DNA from: Monosporascus cannonballus
Lineage: Eukaryota; Ascomycota; Sordariomycetes; Xylariales
Length of the DNA: 64,000 nt
NCBI GenBank assembly: GCA_004154925.1
Contig: QJNS01000123.1
Span: forward strand, 1 to 64,000
Reading direction: 5' to 3'
Below the pieces are notes generated by a model. The model was not told the origin of the DNA, did no database searches, and saw only the letters and a program-made list of their open reading frames with translations. The position numbers were made by a program, and so were the translations under genes. How positions within the stretch are numbered: position 1 is the stretch's first letter; every line of letters starts with the position of its first letter. Positions 35,201 through 45,831 of the stretch are shown one piece after another.

Positions 35201-37563
35201 CTTATTAAAATTAAAAAAAATACGAATAGAAAATAATTTTTAAAACGAAATACGGATTATTTAAGTATTTAATTATATTAATAGGATTTACGAACGTATT
35301 AATAACCTTTTAACGGATAATAAATTACGTATTACGAAAATACTTTAATATTTTCGTTATTTGCTATCTCGACGACATTTTCATTTTTTTAAAAACGGAA
35401 AAAGCATATGCAAAATACGTTTACAAAGTTTTTTAAGCTTTACAGAACGTAAGGTTATTTATTAACGCGGAAAAAAGTTAATTCCATATACAGAAAATAA
35501 AATATTTAGAACATATTATTATCCCAGAACATATTAAGATAAACCTTAAGAAAATCGTTATAATTACAAAATAACAAATACTAATAACAGTTAAGGAGGT
35601 ACAGGTATTCCTTAAATTCGCTAATTATTACAGGAAATTTATTCGAAATTTTAGCAGGATAATTATATTTTTAACGAATTTCATAAAAAAAAAATTCAAA
35701 TAAATACCAGATACGGAAAAAGTATTTCAGGTTATTAAGGATGCGATCATTAACGAATTAATATTAATTATGTACGATTTAAACCGCCTTATCGAACTAG
35801 AAACCAATATTTTGGATTACGCATTAAACGTAATAATCGGATAACAAAATAATTAAAACAAATTATATTTTATTATATTTATTTCGTATAAACTAAAAAA
35901 AACCGAATTTAATTACGGTATTCCAAATAAGGAATTTATAGCCATTATTATAGCATTTCGGGAATTTAGGCATTTCTTAAAAGAAAACTTATATTAGGTT
36001 AAAGTTTATACAAATTATCAAAATCTTACCCGATTTACCACAACTTAAAAATTTACAGAACGATAATTTCGTTATGCGGAAAAATTAGCGGATTTCGACT
36101 TCGTTATTATCCATAAAAAAATCAAAAAATAATAAAGCAAATACTTTAAGTAAACGATTAAACCTCGAAAAAAATTAGTTAAAGTTAATTATATAATTTT
36201 TAATATTATTATAAAAAGATATTTACGCTTATAACAAATTACGACAATTCGAGCAGTACTTTGTAATATATATTAAAAAATTTAATAACATAATAACGGT
36301 CTCCTAAAAAACCAAAAAATAAATAAGATATAAGTTTTAAAAAAATATTAAAAATATTTAGTACGAAAAATATACGAACATTAATTATATAAACATCTAA
36401 GGATCCATAAAACCTTAAAAAGATTTTAACGTATATATTCCTTTCCCAAAATAAAATTAATAATACAGAAAATTATACGGCAATATAATATTTGCGCCAA
36501 AACAAAAATTCGACGATATAAGCCATACGGAAACTTCTAACTATTACTAATTGTAAAATAACCATAATATTTAGTTATATTCGACTTTATTATTAAGCTT
36601 TTTATATTAAAAAATCCAGTTACAGAAATATATTACGATAATATCTTTGTAATCGCCGATCGATTTACGAAAATTTCCTATTTTTTACCATATTATAAGG
36701 ACATAAACGCCGAATAACTAATATATATTTTCTTTAAACATATTTTCAATGTATATAGATTACTAATAAAAATTATATCAAATAAAAAATCAAAATTCTG
36801 GCAAAGCCTTATAACATAAATCGGCCTAAATTACAAATTATTTAACGTATTTAAACTATAGATAAATAAATAAACGGAACGAACAAACCAAATTTTAAAA
36901 ATTTATTTACGATATTATATTAATTATAAACAAAATAATTAAATTACGAAATTATTAATTGCATAATTAATTTATAATACCAGTTATTATAAAAGTATTA
37001 AAATAATACTTACGAACGTAAATTTTGATTTTATTTCAAAAATTTACAAAAAAACGCGTAACGACGGTTTAATTAATAACAAAATAATTTTTACGTTAAA
37101 ATAATTATGATCATTACATCAAAAAATAAAAACAAAACTAAAATTCGTACGAAATTAAATAAATAAATACTATAACTAAAAAAAGTTAAAAAAATTAATT
37201 TTCGAAAAAGAAAAAATAATTTTCCTTATTATCAAAAATATTTAAACAAAATAATTTAACAAAAACCTCCATTTCAAATATATTGGTCCATATAAAATTA
37301 TTAAGAAAATCTTAAAAAATAATTATTAATTAAAATTTTTATCAAAAATTAAATTTTATTTAATTTTTTACGTTTTTTTATTTAAATTAGTAATAGATAT
37401 AATCAAAATACATACGGTATAAAACGATATGGAAATAAAAAACGAACAAATATACAAAATAAAAAAATACTTAATATACGAAAACAAAACGGGCTTACTT
37501 AGTACCTAATTAAATAAAAAAAATACCCAAATTCCGAAAATACCTGGGAACCCGCTAAGAACC

Positions 37564-38127
37564 TTATTGGCGCCCAATGCTTACTAAAAAACTTTTACCA
37601 ACGACGACGGGCGCGTCCCAGTTAAAAATCAACCAATCAATAACCGGAATATCGGGCCAATCGGCCGCGGCCTGTGCTAACGTGGCAGTTACAACGGCGG
37701 CCTCCAACTGTTCTTGTTCCTTTTCGAAACGTTCAAACTTCTCCATAGCCTCCGCACCCTGAATATCGTAACGAAGCATTTCTGTACCACGGCGACGAAG
37801 CAACCGCCTTTATTTCTGCAAACGGTCCAGCTTATTGGCGGCGGTACGTAACGTTTTACGAACTTATTCCTTTTTACGCTTTAAACGGTCCTCTTCGTCA
37901 AGAAATTTTTTGTGCTCGGCCTCCGAAAAACCAAAAACGTTACAAGGACCCCTATGATAAATATATTACGCACATTTTAAAAACTTTCGAATAACCATGT
38001 ATTCCGTATTTTCCTTTTCATAACGGAAGCAAAAAGGCATTTTGAAACCAAAACGTTTAATGCATTCTAAAAAAATTAAAACGTTAGTACGTTTACGGAA
38101 ACGAGATTTTTTAATTCGACTTAACAT
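37564..38127 (-). pseudogene. Antisense coiled-coil ORF inside Gypsy copy 2
   Basis: On the strand opposite to gag-pol, between the chromodomain and the 3' LTR, one frame stays open for 188 codons apart from three TAA codons, all explicable as CAA to TAA. It starts MLSRIKKSRFRKRTN, contains FRYEKENTEYMVIRKFLKCA (Tyr residues where a Cys-rich motif would be expected), then a charged helical part (FLDEEDRLKRKKE, NKLDRLQK, KFERFEKEQEQLEAAV) and the tail WPDIPVIDWLIFNWD. I recall many fungal gene sets having small hypothetical proteins of this layout, a short Cys-rich head followed by a coiled coil. The GC content here is clearly higher than in the surrounding element. Function unknown. Confidence 0.6.
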
Positions 38128-38202
38128 AATAAGTATATACAAAAAAAGGTTACCTACCAAAATTAACAAACAAATAATTTGATCTTTAGGGATAAAGATT
38201 TT

Positions 38203-38216
38203 GGAAAGAGGGAGAT
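38203..38216 (+). other. Polypurine tract of Gypsy copy 2
   Basis: GGAAAGAGGGAGAT immediately upstream of the 3' LTR, the usual site where plus-strand DNA synthesis is primed. Its purine strand confirms the plus orientation of the element. Confidence 0.65.
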
Positions 38217-38218
38217 CG

Positions 38219-38641
38219 TGTTATAACCTAACGGTTTTGGCTTTTTTTTAAACGGTCGGAATAACGAAAAAGTCAGTTCCGACCTAAGCTAAAATATCAC
38301 GTAATTAGCTCAAAGGTTTTAAGGCGCCAAGCACCTTAAGCCCCTTAAGCCAGCAAAAAAGCTTAAAGGGCTTAACGGTTTCAAGGGTTTAAGCCGCTTA
38401 AGTACCTTAAGCCAAAATAAGGATATATACGCTTATTAATTCCATAATTTAAATAACTTTAGCTTATAATATTTATCAATACCAAATATTTGCAATATAA
38501 CAATTTGTTACCTAAGGTACTCTTGGTATTACGAGACGTAATACGTTACTGTATTTATTGCTCAGATTCTCACGATACTCCTGCCAACATAAACCCGTCG
38601 ACTTAAGGTTTAATAGTTGGTTAAACCGTATAGCCGTCACA
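38219..38641 (+). repeat. 3' LTR of Gypsy copy 2
   Basis: 423 bp, begins TGTTATAACC, ends CCGTCACA, directly followed by the AGTTC target copy. It differs from the 5' LTR mostly by transitions. A purine tract precedes it. Confidence 0.9.
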
Positions 38642-41159
38642 AGTTCGACCATTAAGATTAACCAATTAATTAACGTATTAAAAAAATAAATATACAAACA
38701 GCTATTAATATACAAAAATTAATAAGAATTTTTAATTCTTACTAATTAGGACCTCGTTATATATAAATACCATAATACATTATATAAAAAGTTTATAACT
38801 TTCGCAAAAAGGCCTGAATTCCGCCGCCTGCCGAAAAAATTATTATTCGAAATTAACGTAATCTATATTATTTTAAATAAGGCCTAACGCTTTGTAAAAG
38901 TACTTACCCCTAATTTATTCAAACTTTTAAACCAGGTAATTACGAATATTTATAGTTTTCGCCTTATTATTAACATAAATATTAATTTTAATAATGGAAC
39001 GCAAATTGTTAAATTGAATTAAAATGATATTATTTAATAACTCGGATATATTAATTATTAAAAAAATTTAAATACCCTTAATTCGAACGTTAGTCTTTGG
39101 ATATAAGGAAAATAATAATATTGATTTCGAGACGATCAATATTAAAACGCCGGACCTCCGCCTTATAACAAAAGCCGCTATATTTCGTAATTTTCTTTTT
39201 TATGATATTACTAGTAATTATTATACACGTAAATTAATATACATAAATAAGGAAAATAAAACGTAAATTACGGATATTAGCATATTTAAGCCGAAAATCT
39301 TTTTATTCCGATAGTAAATATGTTTCGTCGATAATAACCAAACTATATCGTTATTCGAAAACAAAATTTAGTATAATAATTTGGAATTAATCGTTACATA
39401 TTTGTTCAAAATTAAAAATAATATAATTATACCGTTCGGCAGCTATGCGGTCGAACATTTTTAGGTTAAGCTTTTTCGTATTCGCAAATATTAAAACAAA
39501 AATAAAATATAAAATTAATAATATAAAAGCTTATTATTCTTCCGCTAGCTTAATTAATAATACGACTTAAATAATAATTAAGTTAACTATTTAAACTTTT
39601 TTTAAATAATTAAAGATTTTCCGAGATTTATTTTAATAATTAAAAAAATATTAACTTTTTTAAAAACCAAATTATATATCGTATTAATTTGTTTTTTCCG
39701 TAAAATACGGCCTTGCCCGCCAAATATAACGCCTAATATAAAACAAATAAATCGATAACGTAAAATTCCCGTAAGGTTATCGGCCGTACACATAACGTTA
39801 ATATATGGGTTAATTACGTTTATATCGGTAAAAAACCGATAAAAACATTAAATAAGGATAAATATTTCGTCTTAAAAAGTTAAATATTCGAAAATTTAAG
39901 ATATTTACCTTAAACTTTCGAATATATTATCCGTATTTAGCAAATTAGAAAAAAAATATATCTTAAGGTTTATTACGGGCGATTTTAAACCTTATATATC
40001 ATTATTTTGACCTATAAGATTATGTTATTATTATATTAGCCTAAAAAAGAAAAAAAGTTATGCTATATATTAATCGGGATTTTAAGCCATTTTTTATTAT
40101 AATAATTTTTATTTCGTATTAATCAGAATTATTATTATATTAGAAAATAAAGATTTTAATTCTATGTTAAATTATATAAGTTAACGTGTTGAAAAATTCG
40201 TAATTAATATATATTGCCAAAATTAATAATAATATTTTTGCGAATTTATGTAAAAACGTATTAAACGAAACGAAAAAATTATAACTTACTATTAGATCTT
40301 ATTTTGAAAGTGTTGTTATTTTTGTAGATATTATTCTTAAAAGAATTTAGCTAATATAATGGACCCTCAACAAATATTTCTTAATTAAAAGCTATAACTA
40401 TAACTACGATTACTACGCCGCAAGCATAGCCACAACCTCCAAAATGGGATTTTGATTACAATAAGGCAAAGTCTAATATGGTTTAACGAATGTTACGCAA
40501 TTATTCAGCTCTGTTACCACCAGTAACTAATAGTCCATAACGTCGAAAACCCGAATTCTTTCTAATATCTTCGTACATAGGATTTCTATAGATAAATATT
40601 TTAAAGATATTTTCGAAAAAAGCATAAAGGGCCCTATTACATATAGTCTAAAGGCCAGAGATATATTATTACAAAGAAATTTAATACGGTAATATTTTCT
40701 ATAATTAAGAAATTCGTAAACCGCTTTTTTAATACGCTTATATTTTAACATAGCGGTAACTCGGTTTATTAAGCAAAATATATCTTCGAAAAGCTTATCG
40801 CTTTTAAACTATATACCTTTAAATAACCTTTTAATAATCCTAATTTGAACCCTATCGAAAATATATGGGCTTGGATAAAGTTTTATTTAAAAGAAAAATA
40901 TTATTTGCAGCAATTAATAGAAAAATAACTGTATATAACGATATTCGAGGCCTAATATGCCGTTTTTAAAGATTTTCTGATTTCGTTAACTTTAACTTAA
41001 TAGAATAGAATAAAGCGGTGCTTTGAGAATGGTAGGAAATAGCAGAGAAATTAATGGAGGTATTTTTGCATATAAATTATATGGGAGTATACTTACTAGC
41101 TGTTCAGGGAATCTTGTGGGGCGGTGGAGGTAACTAACAAAAAATACCCCTGTGAGTTG

Positions 41160-41658
41160 TAACAGCTTCCTCCTTCGAGCCTATCGTCCGGACCGCTCTC
41201 TCCAATCCTGAGCCCATTCAAAGGGGGTTATAAGCATCCCACCTTCCTAATCCTCTAATAGCCGAAGCTACTATACACCCATACCCCCCATATGCACTCC
41301 ATGGACGTGGACGACTGCTGAGAGCCTAATACACAATGCTTCCTCACAAGTAAGTATGACCTTATATGTGTGTAACAAAATATTACCTGAATCATGAAGT
41401 ACCCACCCGGTGTCCCGTCTCGATCCCCATTCTCTGTTCTCCATCCCCTATCCGCATCCACTTCCCCGTTTGGCCCATTTACCGAGTGTGGTGGTACGGC
41501 ACATCATATATATATATATATAACTATTTCTCCGCCCACGTGGCCGACCCTGCATAGCTGTGTCTTGGAATCATCCGCAAATGGCAGCTGCTTCTCCCAG
41601 TATAAACATCTAAAGTAAAGATACGAAGCGAAATCACCAACTTCCACATACAAATATC
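41160..41658. other. Upstream region of the F-box gene
   Basis: About 500 bases between the transposon end and the F-box start codon. It contains a (TA)n run at about 41505-41522 and pyrimidine-rich stretches. No gene is seen. The transposon nest ends only half a kilobase from this start codon. Confidence 0.45.
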
Positions 41659-43506
41659 ATGGAAGAGCCTAACATTAGCACGTCTTCCCCACAGCAAATT
41701 TGGCGTACCCCAAGCCCAGATGGCTCTCGCTTTGATAAAGAAAGCTCCGAAAATGGGCAGCGCTCACCAAGTACGATTACCATAAACGCGCCCAATCCCG
41801 CCGTTTCCTACGGAGGCATCGACCTAGCCATAGAAGAGAACCTGCAATTCGTCAAGTCGGTATCCGAGCACGGCCTACGAGACACCTCTCTTTCTAAGGG
41901 CAGGACAATGACAAACTCTTCTTGGCAACGGCATTCCTCATCCGTACCACGTAGCACAAGTCAAGGTACGACGCTTGTCTTTCCCTCATAAGATATTATC
42001 CTCTTCAACGACTGGTGGCTGACGCGCTCCATGCCCTCCACAGACGGAGGATCCAGTTATGTTCACCGGACATCGCAATCCATCTCCAACAAGATCCTCA
42101 CACTACCATCTGAGCTCATTGATGCTATACTCTCCTACCTCACACCCGTCGAGCTCGTCAGAGTCTCCGCCGTCTGCCGTGCGTTTCGTGACCACGCCTT
42201 ATCCGATCTACACTGGCAGAGACACGTGTTATCGAACCTACCTGGTCACGAGATCAGCTCCCCTTACCCATGCGAGTGCTGGCGCGAGCTTTACGTCTGC
42301 CACGACCCCTACTGGTTCTTGACCAGGAACAAGCTATGGTTTTGCGACCGTGAATTGACGGGGCAGATGATCATAGTGCGCTATGATGAACGGAGAGGGT
42401 GCATCGAGGGCTACCAGCTACTCGCCACGCGAGCCAGAGAAGGCAGCGAGCCCTGGCTAGCCGACCAAGGCGTCCATATCCATCACTTCGAACCCAGGGT
42501 CAAGCTGCATCTCGACAAGCCCATCTTGCAGTTCAACGCCCGCAGGCTTGGGCGGAATGACCCGTCCACGGAGTCCGAACCTTCCCCACGTCGGCTGATG
42601 GCAGAGCATCCTATGCATATGAATAGCGGTTCGGATCCGCGTTTCAGCAATTTTATCCTAACGAAACCCCTGGAAGACATGCCTTCCCCTGGCTGTGATC
42701 TACGGTTCCCATACGAGTACATATGGCCACCACCGGCGATCCCCGCGGGCCACCGTGTACGCGGGCAGGCGGCTGGGATTCATCGCTTATCGTTCCTCGG
42801 CCTCGAGAGTCCGTCGCCAGAGAGGCAAGTGCTCCACCCCTCGGAGATGTCCGATCAGACGTTTCAAATCCGTCAGTGGATGGAATTGGGCCCGCCGCAG
42901 CTCGGTGTCCACCTGGGCGAGGAGGTCGTGACCTATTCGACCCTCGACCCCGTGCTCTACACGCCGACCGCGGCGAAGCCCTGGAGAGGAATATGGGTCG
43001 GGGATTACAGTGGGCACGGCTGCGAGTTTCTGCTGATAAATCAACCCGACGGGGCCGGGGAGGATGACCAGGCACCGTTGACGCCAGGAGAGGATGAGAC
43101 AGAAGAGGCGTTCCAGGAGCGGTTCTTACGTGAACGAGTCTATAAGGGTCGGCTGGAAGCCATCAAGCTTACCGGGGATCCCAACGTGCCAAGAGGCGAG
43201 TACACGTTCGTCGCTGACGATCTAGGCGAGAACGGTTTCGTGGGGATCGCCCAGGAACCGCCGTTCAAGGGAGCTAGGGTGGTCAAGAGCAAGGGGCACA
43301 TCGCCGCCATGGGGTTCTACAATGGTGGGTCCTTTCCCTGTGAAGCATCTTGGCCAGAATGACTTACCGATATTCTCACAGATAAGTACATGGAATCGCA
43401 ACTTCTGCTTCAGTCTCATAACCGGCTGGCCCAGTACTGGGTTAGCTTCGGCCACATCAGCTTTTACGAGAGAGTCGATATCGATCAGTTTCTCGTTCCA
43501 AAGTAG
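41659..43506 (+). CDS. F-box protein
   Basis: Three exons, 41659-41965, 42044-43324 and 43382-43506, give 570 residues. Both introns split an Asp codon (G|AC, G|AT) and have GT..AG borders; without them the frame ends early. Residues 1-102 are Ser/Pro-rich and probably disordered. The F-box is at about 121-165 (LPSELIDAILSYLTPVELVR then VCRAFRDHA), the surface that binds Skp1 in SCF ubiquitin ligases. The rest is a fungal substrate-recognition region with GIWVGDYSGHGCEF and the family-typical end HIAAMGFYN plus LAQYWVSFGHISFYERVDID. The role should be choosing targets for ubiquitination; the target is unknown. The short third exon is easily missed but clearly belongs. Confidence 0.9.
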
Positions 43507-43864
43507 AAGTTCGCATGATGACACGAATAGCGCGAGCTCAACACGGGATAGCTATACCCCTGACGGTGCGATACTAGCTCCCTTACAAGGCGTTGGGCTA
43601 GGGGCACCGAGATCTCCTGTGACCAAATTCCAATCCACCTAAGAATGTTCGCGAGGGCGTTAATTAGTATTGATGAGGCTGTATGCATAGTAACAAAAAC
43701 GAAGCCGAATATCGTCTATTCTGACCTTCCAAGTTGACTGCGAATGTAGCGAAGTCTCACCACGAGCCAGGTTTCGTTTGATCGGTTAGATGCATGCTAT
43801 TTAAACCGTAGGAGGAAGAGCTCCCGTAAATATGGGGCAACTGCATTCGCTGTGGCTTGTGCGG

Positions 43865-43939
<75 letters not shown>

Positions 43940-44506
43940 NNNNNNNNNNGGGGTTGGGGGGGTAACCCCCCCCCCCCTTCCCCTCCCCCCCCTGCTAGCG
44001 TCTTGTCGACGTCATGAACCAGAAAAACACTTCGCTCCCAATATTTTATACCGTAGACTCTGGTATGGTTTTCTGTTCTGAGAGATGCGCGACGCCCTGA
44101 CTAATCGGAACTAAGAATAGTCACCGCGACCTCGATCTGAGTTAGACAGGCGAGACGTAAGAGCTCCTCTTTGTTCGGTTGTTACTTTATTTTCCGCCGA
44201 GCGAATCGTCATTGACCAGGGAATGCCGGAATTCTGCACGTATTAACCGAGCAAGTCGCCTTCCCACATAACTAGGCGCATCTTTTGGGAACAGAGTCTC
44301 ATCGATCAATGAAGCTACTGGGTCTGAATGACGACATACAGAGCCCTTTCCGACGTTGAGCCTCTCTGTTTCTTTTTCCTCTGTAGGCCAAAGTGTGTCA
44401 CAAATCCTTCAACTTTACGGAGGGGATTTCCAAGTCTACAAATCTTTACAGATCCGTCCTCATATAAGACCCGCCCGGGCTTCATATTCCTAGTACCACC
44501 TCACAT
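43507..44506. other. Intergenic with assembly gap
   Basis: No gene recognised. It holds a run of 71 G (43869-43939), ten N (43940-43949), then more G-rich and C-rich sequence to about 44000. The remaining bases before 44507 are the leader of the DUF1769 gene. Confidence 0.6.
43869..43949. repeat. Poly-G run ending in an N gap
   Basis: 71 consecutive G followed by 10 N, with GGGGTTGGGGGGG and then C runs on the other side. Ten N is a scaffolding placeholder rather than a measured distance. Very long poly-G is a common artefact of low-signal reads, so true sequence and spacing are unknown here. Confidence 0.9.
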
Positions 44507-45831
44507 ATGACGGAGAAATACATTCTCCGCGTGACCGCTGGGCCCGACTACAACATCGACAACCATATTGTCGTCCCTGTCAACACCCCCGAGCCAGTCA
44601 AGATCAGTAGCGAGTTCATTGACGCTGAGCTCAACGTGCGGCTCGCGGACTACCACGGTCTACCCAGAAACTCTCCCACCACGTCTCCGTACTTCTCTAT
44701 CGAACCACATGCCACCAACAAGGATAGGTATAGCATGGCCATCCGCTTCACGCCCAAGAGACCGGGCTCTGGTTCGCGGTCAGGGTCCTTATCCGCGAAG
44801 ACATCGGCGGCGGAGATGGACGGAAAACCCCACGATTCAGGCGCGACACAAGCTAGTCCTGCTTCCGGCGACGACGAGGATTCCTCGGAAACTGCCGCCA
44901 AGGGCATCTCAGGGTCCAACCTGCAGTTCGGCAACGACTTCGACCACCCAATCCGCGACAAGCTGCCGCCTGGCTTCAGCTACGCCATGAACATCGTTAA
45001 GTGGTGGATCGACCCGGGCCTGGAGGGCGACGCCTACGCGGACATACCCTACCTTTACGGGCCTGCCTTGTCGTCCTTCAACACCGTACACGTCGGCAGC
45101 GGAGACTTCGACCCCGACAAGGGTGGGCTCTGGTTCGGGGAGGGCGGCGACGAGGACGGCCTGAAGGTGCGTGAAGCCCTCGGCGCGCCCCCCGTCGCTA
45201 AGGACCGCATGAAGTGGGCCCTCCGCAAGGAGAACAAGGAGAAGTGGGTCTTTGAGTACGGGAAGACCTACTGCGTCGACTTCTTCAACCCATACCTCGA
45301 CTTCAGCGACTTCAGCCTCCGGCTCCCCGGGTTCACGCTGCCCATCATGAAATACTGGGACGGCCAGCCGCTCAGGTAAGTTACGCTCATCGTACAAGTT
45401 CCTCTTTCTCCCCCTAGCAGCACTTCCTCGGCTATTTTATTTGTGTACACACATATATTTTGGAAAGGCCCCAGTTTCTCATGCTTGCTTTCCGGGCGTT
45501 CGCCGGAGTATACAGGTCCGACATGCCCTTCAAGCGCTCACACACCCTTAGGTACGTGCTGAGGAATCGCACCACTGACGACACCTACCTCGTCATCCTG
45601 TTCACACTGTACCTGAGGGAGGACGTCAACGAGGACGGCTCGCTCAAGCCGGCCGCCGTCGAGGCCTCACATGCGGATAAGGCCATGGCCAAGGAGGCGG
45701 GTAAGCTGGAGGATGGGGATGCTAAGAAGACGGGTAACGTCGAGGCCGACTACGAGGAGGTTAGGAAGCATTTCGAGAAATTGGACGTCGGAAAGGACGA
45801 GGCTAGTGGTGGGGATGATGACGTTGATTGA
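44507..45831 (+). CDS. DUF1769 family protein
   Basis: Two exons, 44507-45375 and 45516-45831, give 394 residues. The intron starts GTAAG, ends ATACAG and splits an Arg codon, joining GQPLR to SDMPFKRSHTLRYVLRN. The N-terminus (YILRVTAGPDYNIDNHIVVPVNT), the central block FSYAMNIVKWWIDPGLEGDAYADIPYLYGPALSSF and the segment KTYCVDFFNPYLDFSDFSLRLPGF match the fungal domain of unknown function DUF1769. A Ser/Asp-rich low-complexity insert lies at about 85-135 and an acidic Lys/Glu/Asp tail closes the protein. No signal peptide or membrane span. Biochemical role unknown. The family is confined to fungi as far as I recall. Confidence 0.88.

Larger units (their letters stand above)
31846..38641 (+). 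mobile_element. Ty3/Gypsy chromodomain retroelement (copy 2)
   Basis: 6796 bp flanked by identical AGTTC duplications (31841-31845, 38642-38646). Readable plus-strand landmarks, in retroelement order: a gag zinc knuckle at about 33129-33170 (YFNCGKIGHKDYKC, first Cys lost to Tyr); a retropepsin active-site relic VDYGALGGN at 34263; the reverse-transcriptase box YLDD at 35365-35376; an RNase H relic near 35780; integrase core at about 36570-36690 (DNIFVIADRFTKISYF); and a C-terminal chromodomain at 37503-37570 (YPNSENTWEPAKNL). Protease to RT to RNase H to integrase order is Ty3/Gypsy, and the chromodomain marks the chromovirus lineage. Stops throughout all frames from C:G-to-T:A changes make it inactive. 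Confidence 0.92.
30446..41159 (+). mobile_element. Tc1/mariner-type transposon, about 3.9 kb, split by a Gypsy element and RIPed
   Basis: The terminal inverted repeats 30446-30489 and 41116-41159 are identical over 44 bases (outer end CAACTCACAGGGGTATTTTT) and are flanked by TA on both sides (30444-30445, 41160-41161). Weaker inverted similarity continues for about 60 bases inside. Near 40840-40885 the plus strand reads PNLNPIENIWAWIK, the conserved C-terminal catalytic segment of Tc1/mariner DDE transposases. A second plus-strand frame starts at ATG 30657 (MDLEAQLRYIKK) and contains a series of TAA codons, including three in a row plus neighbours in a Gln-rich-like stretch, as expected from CAA to TAA. 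Removing the Gypsy element leaves 3.9 kb, large for this superfamily. Confidence 0.85.
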
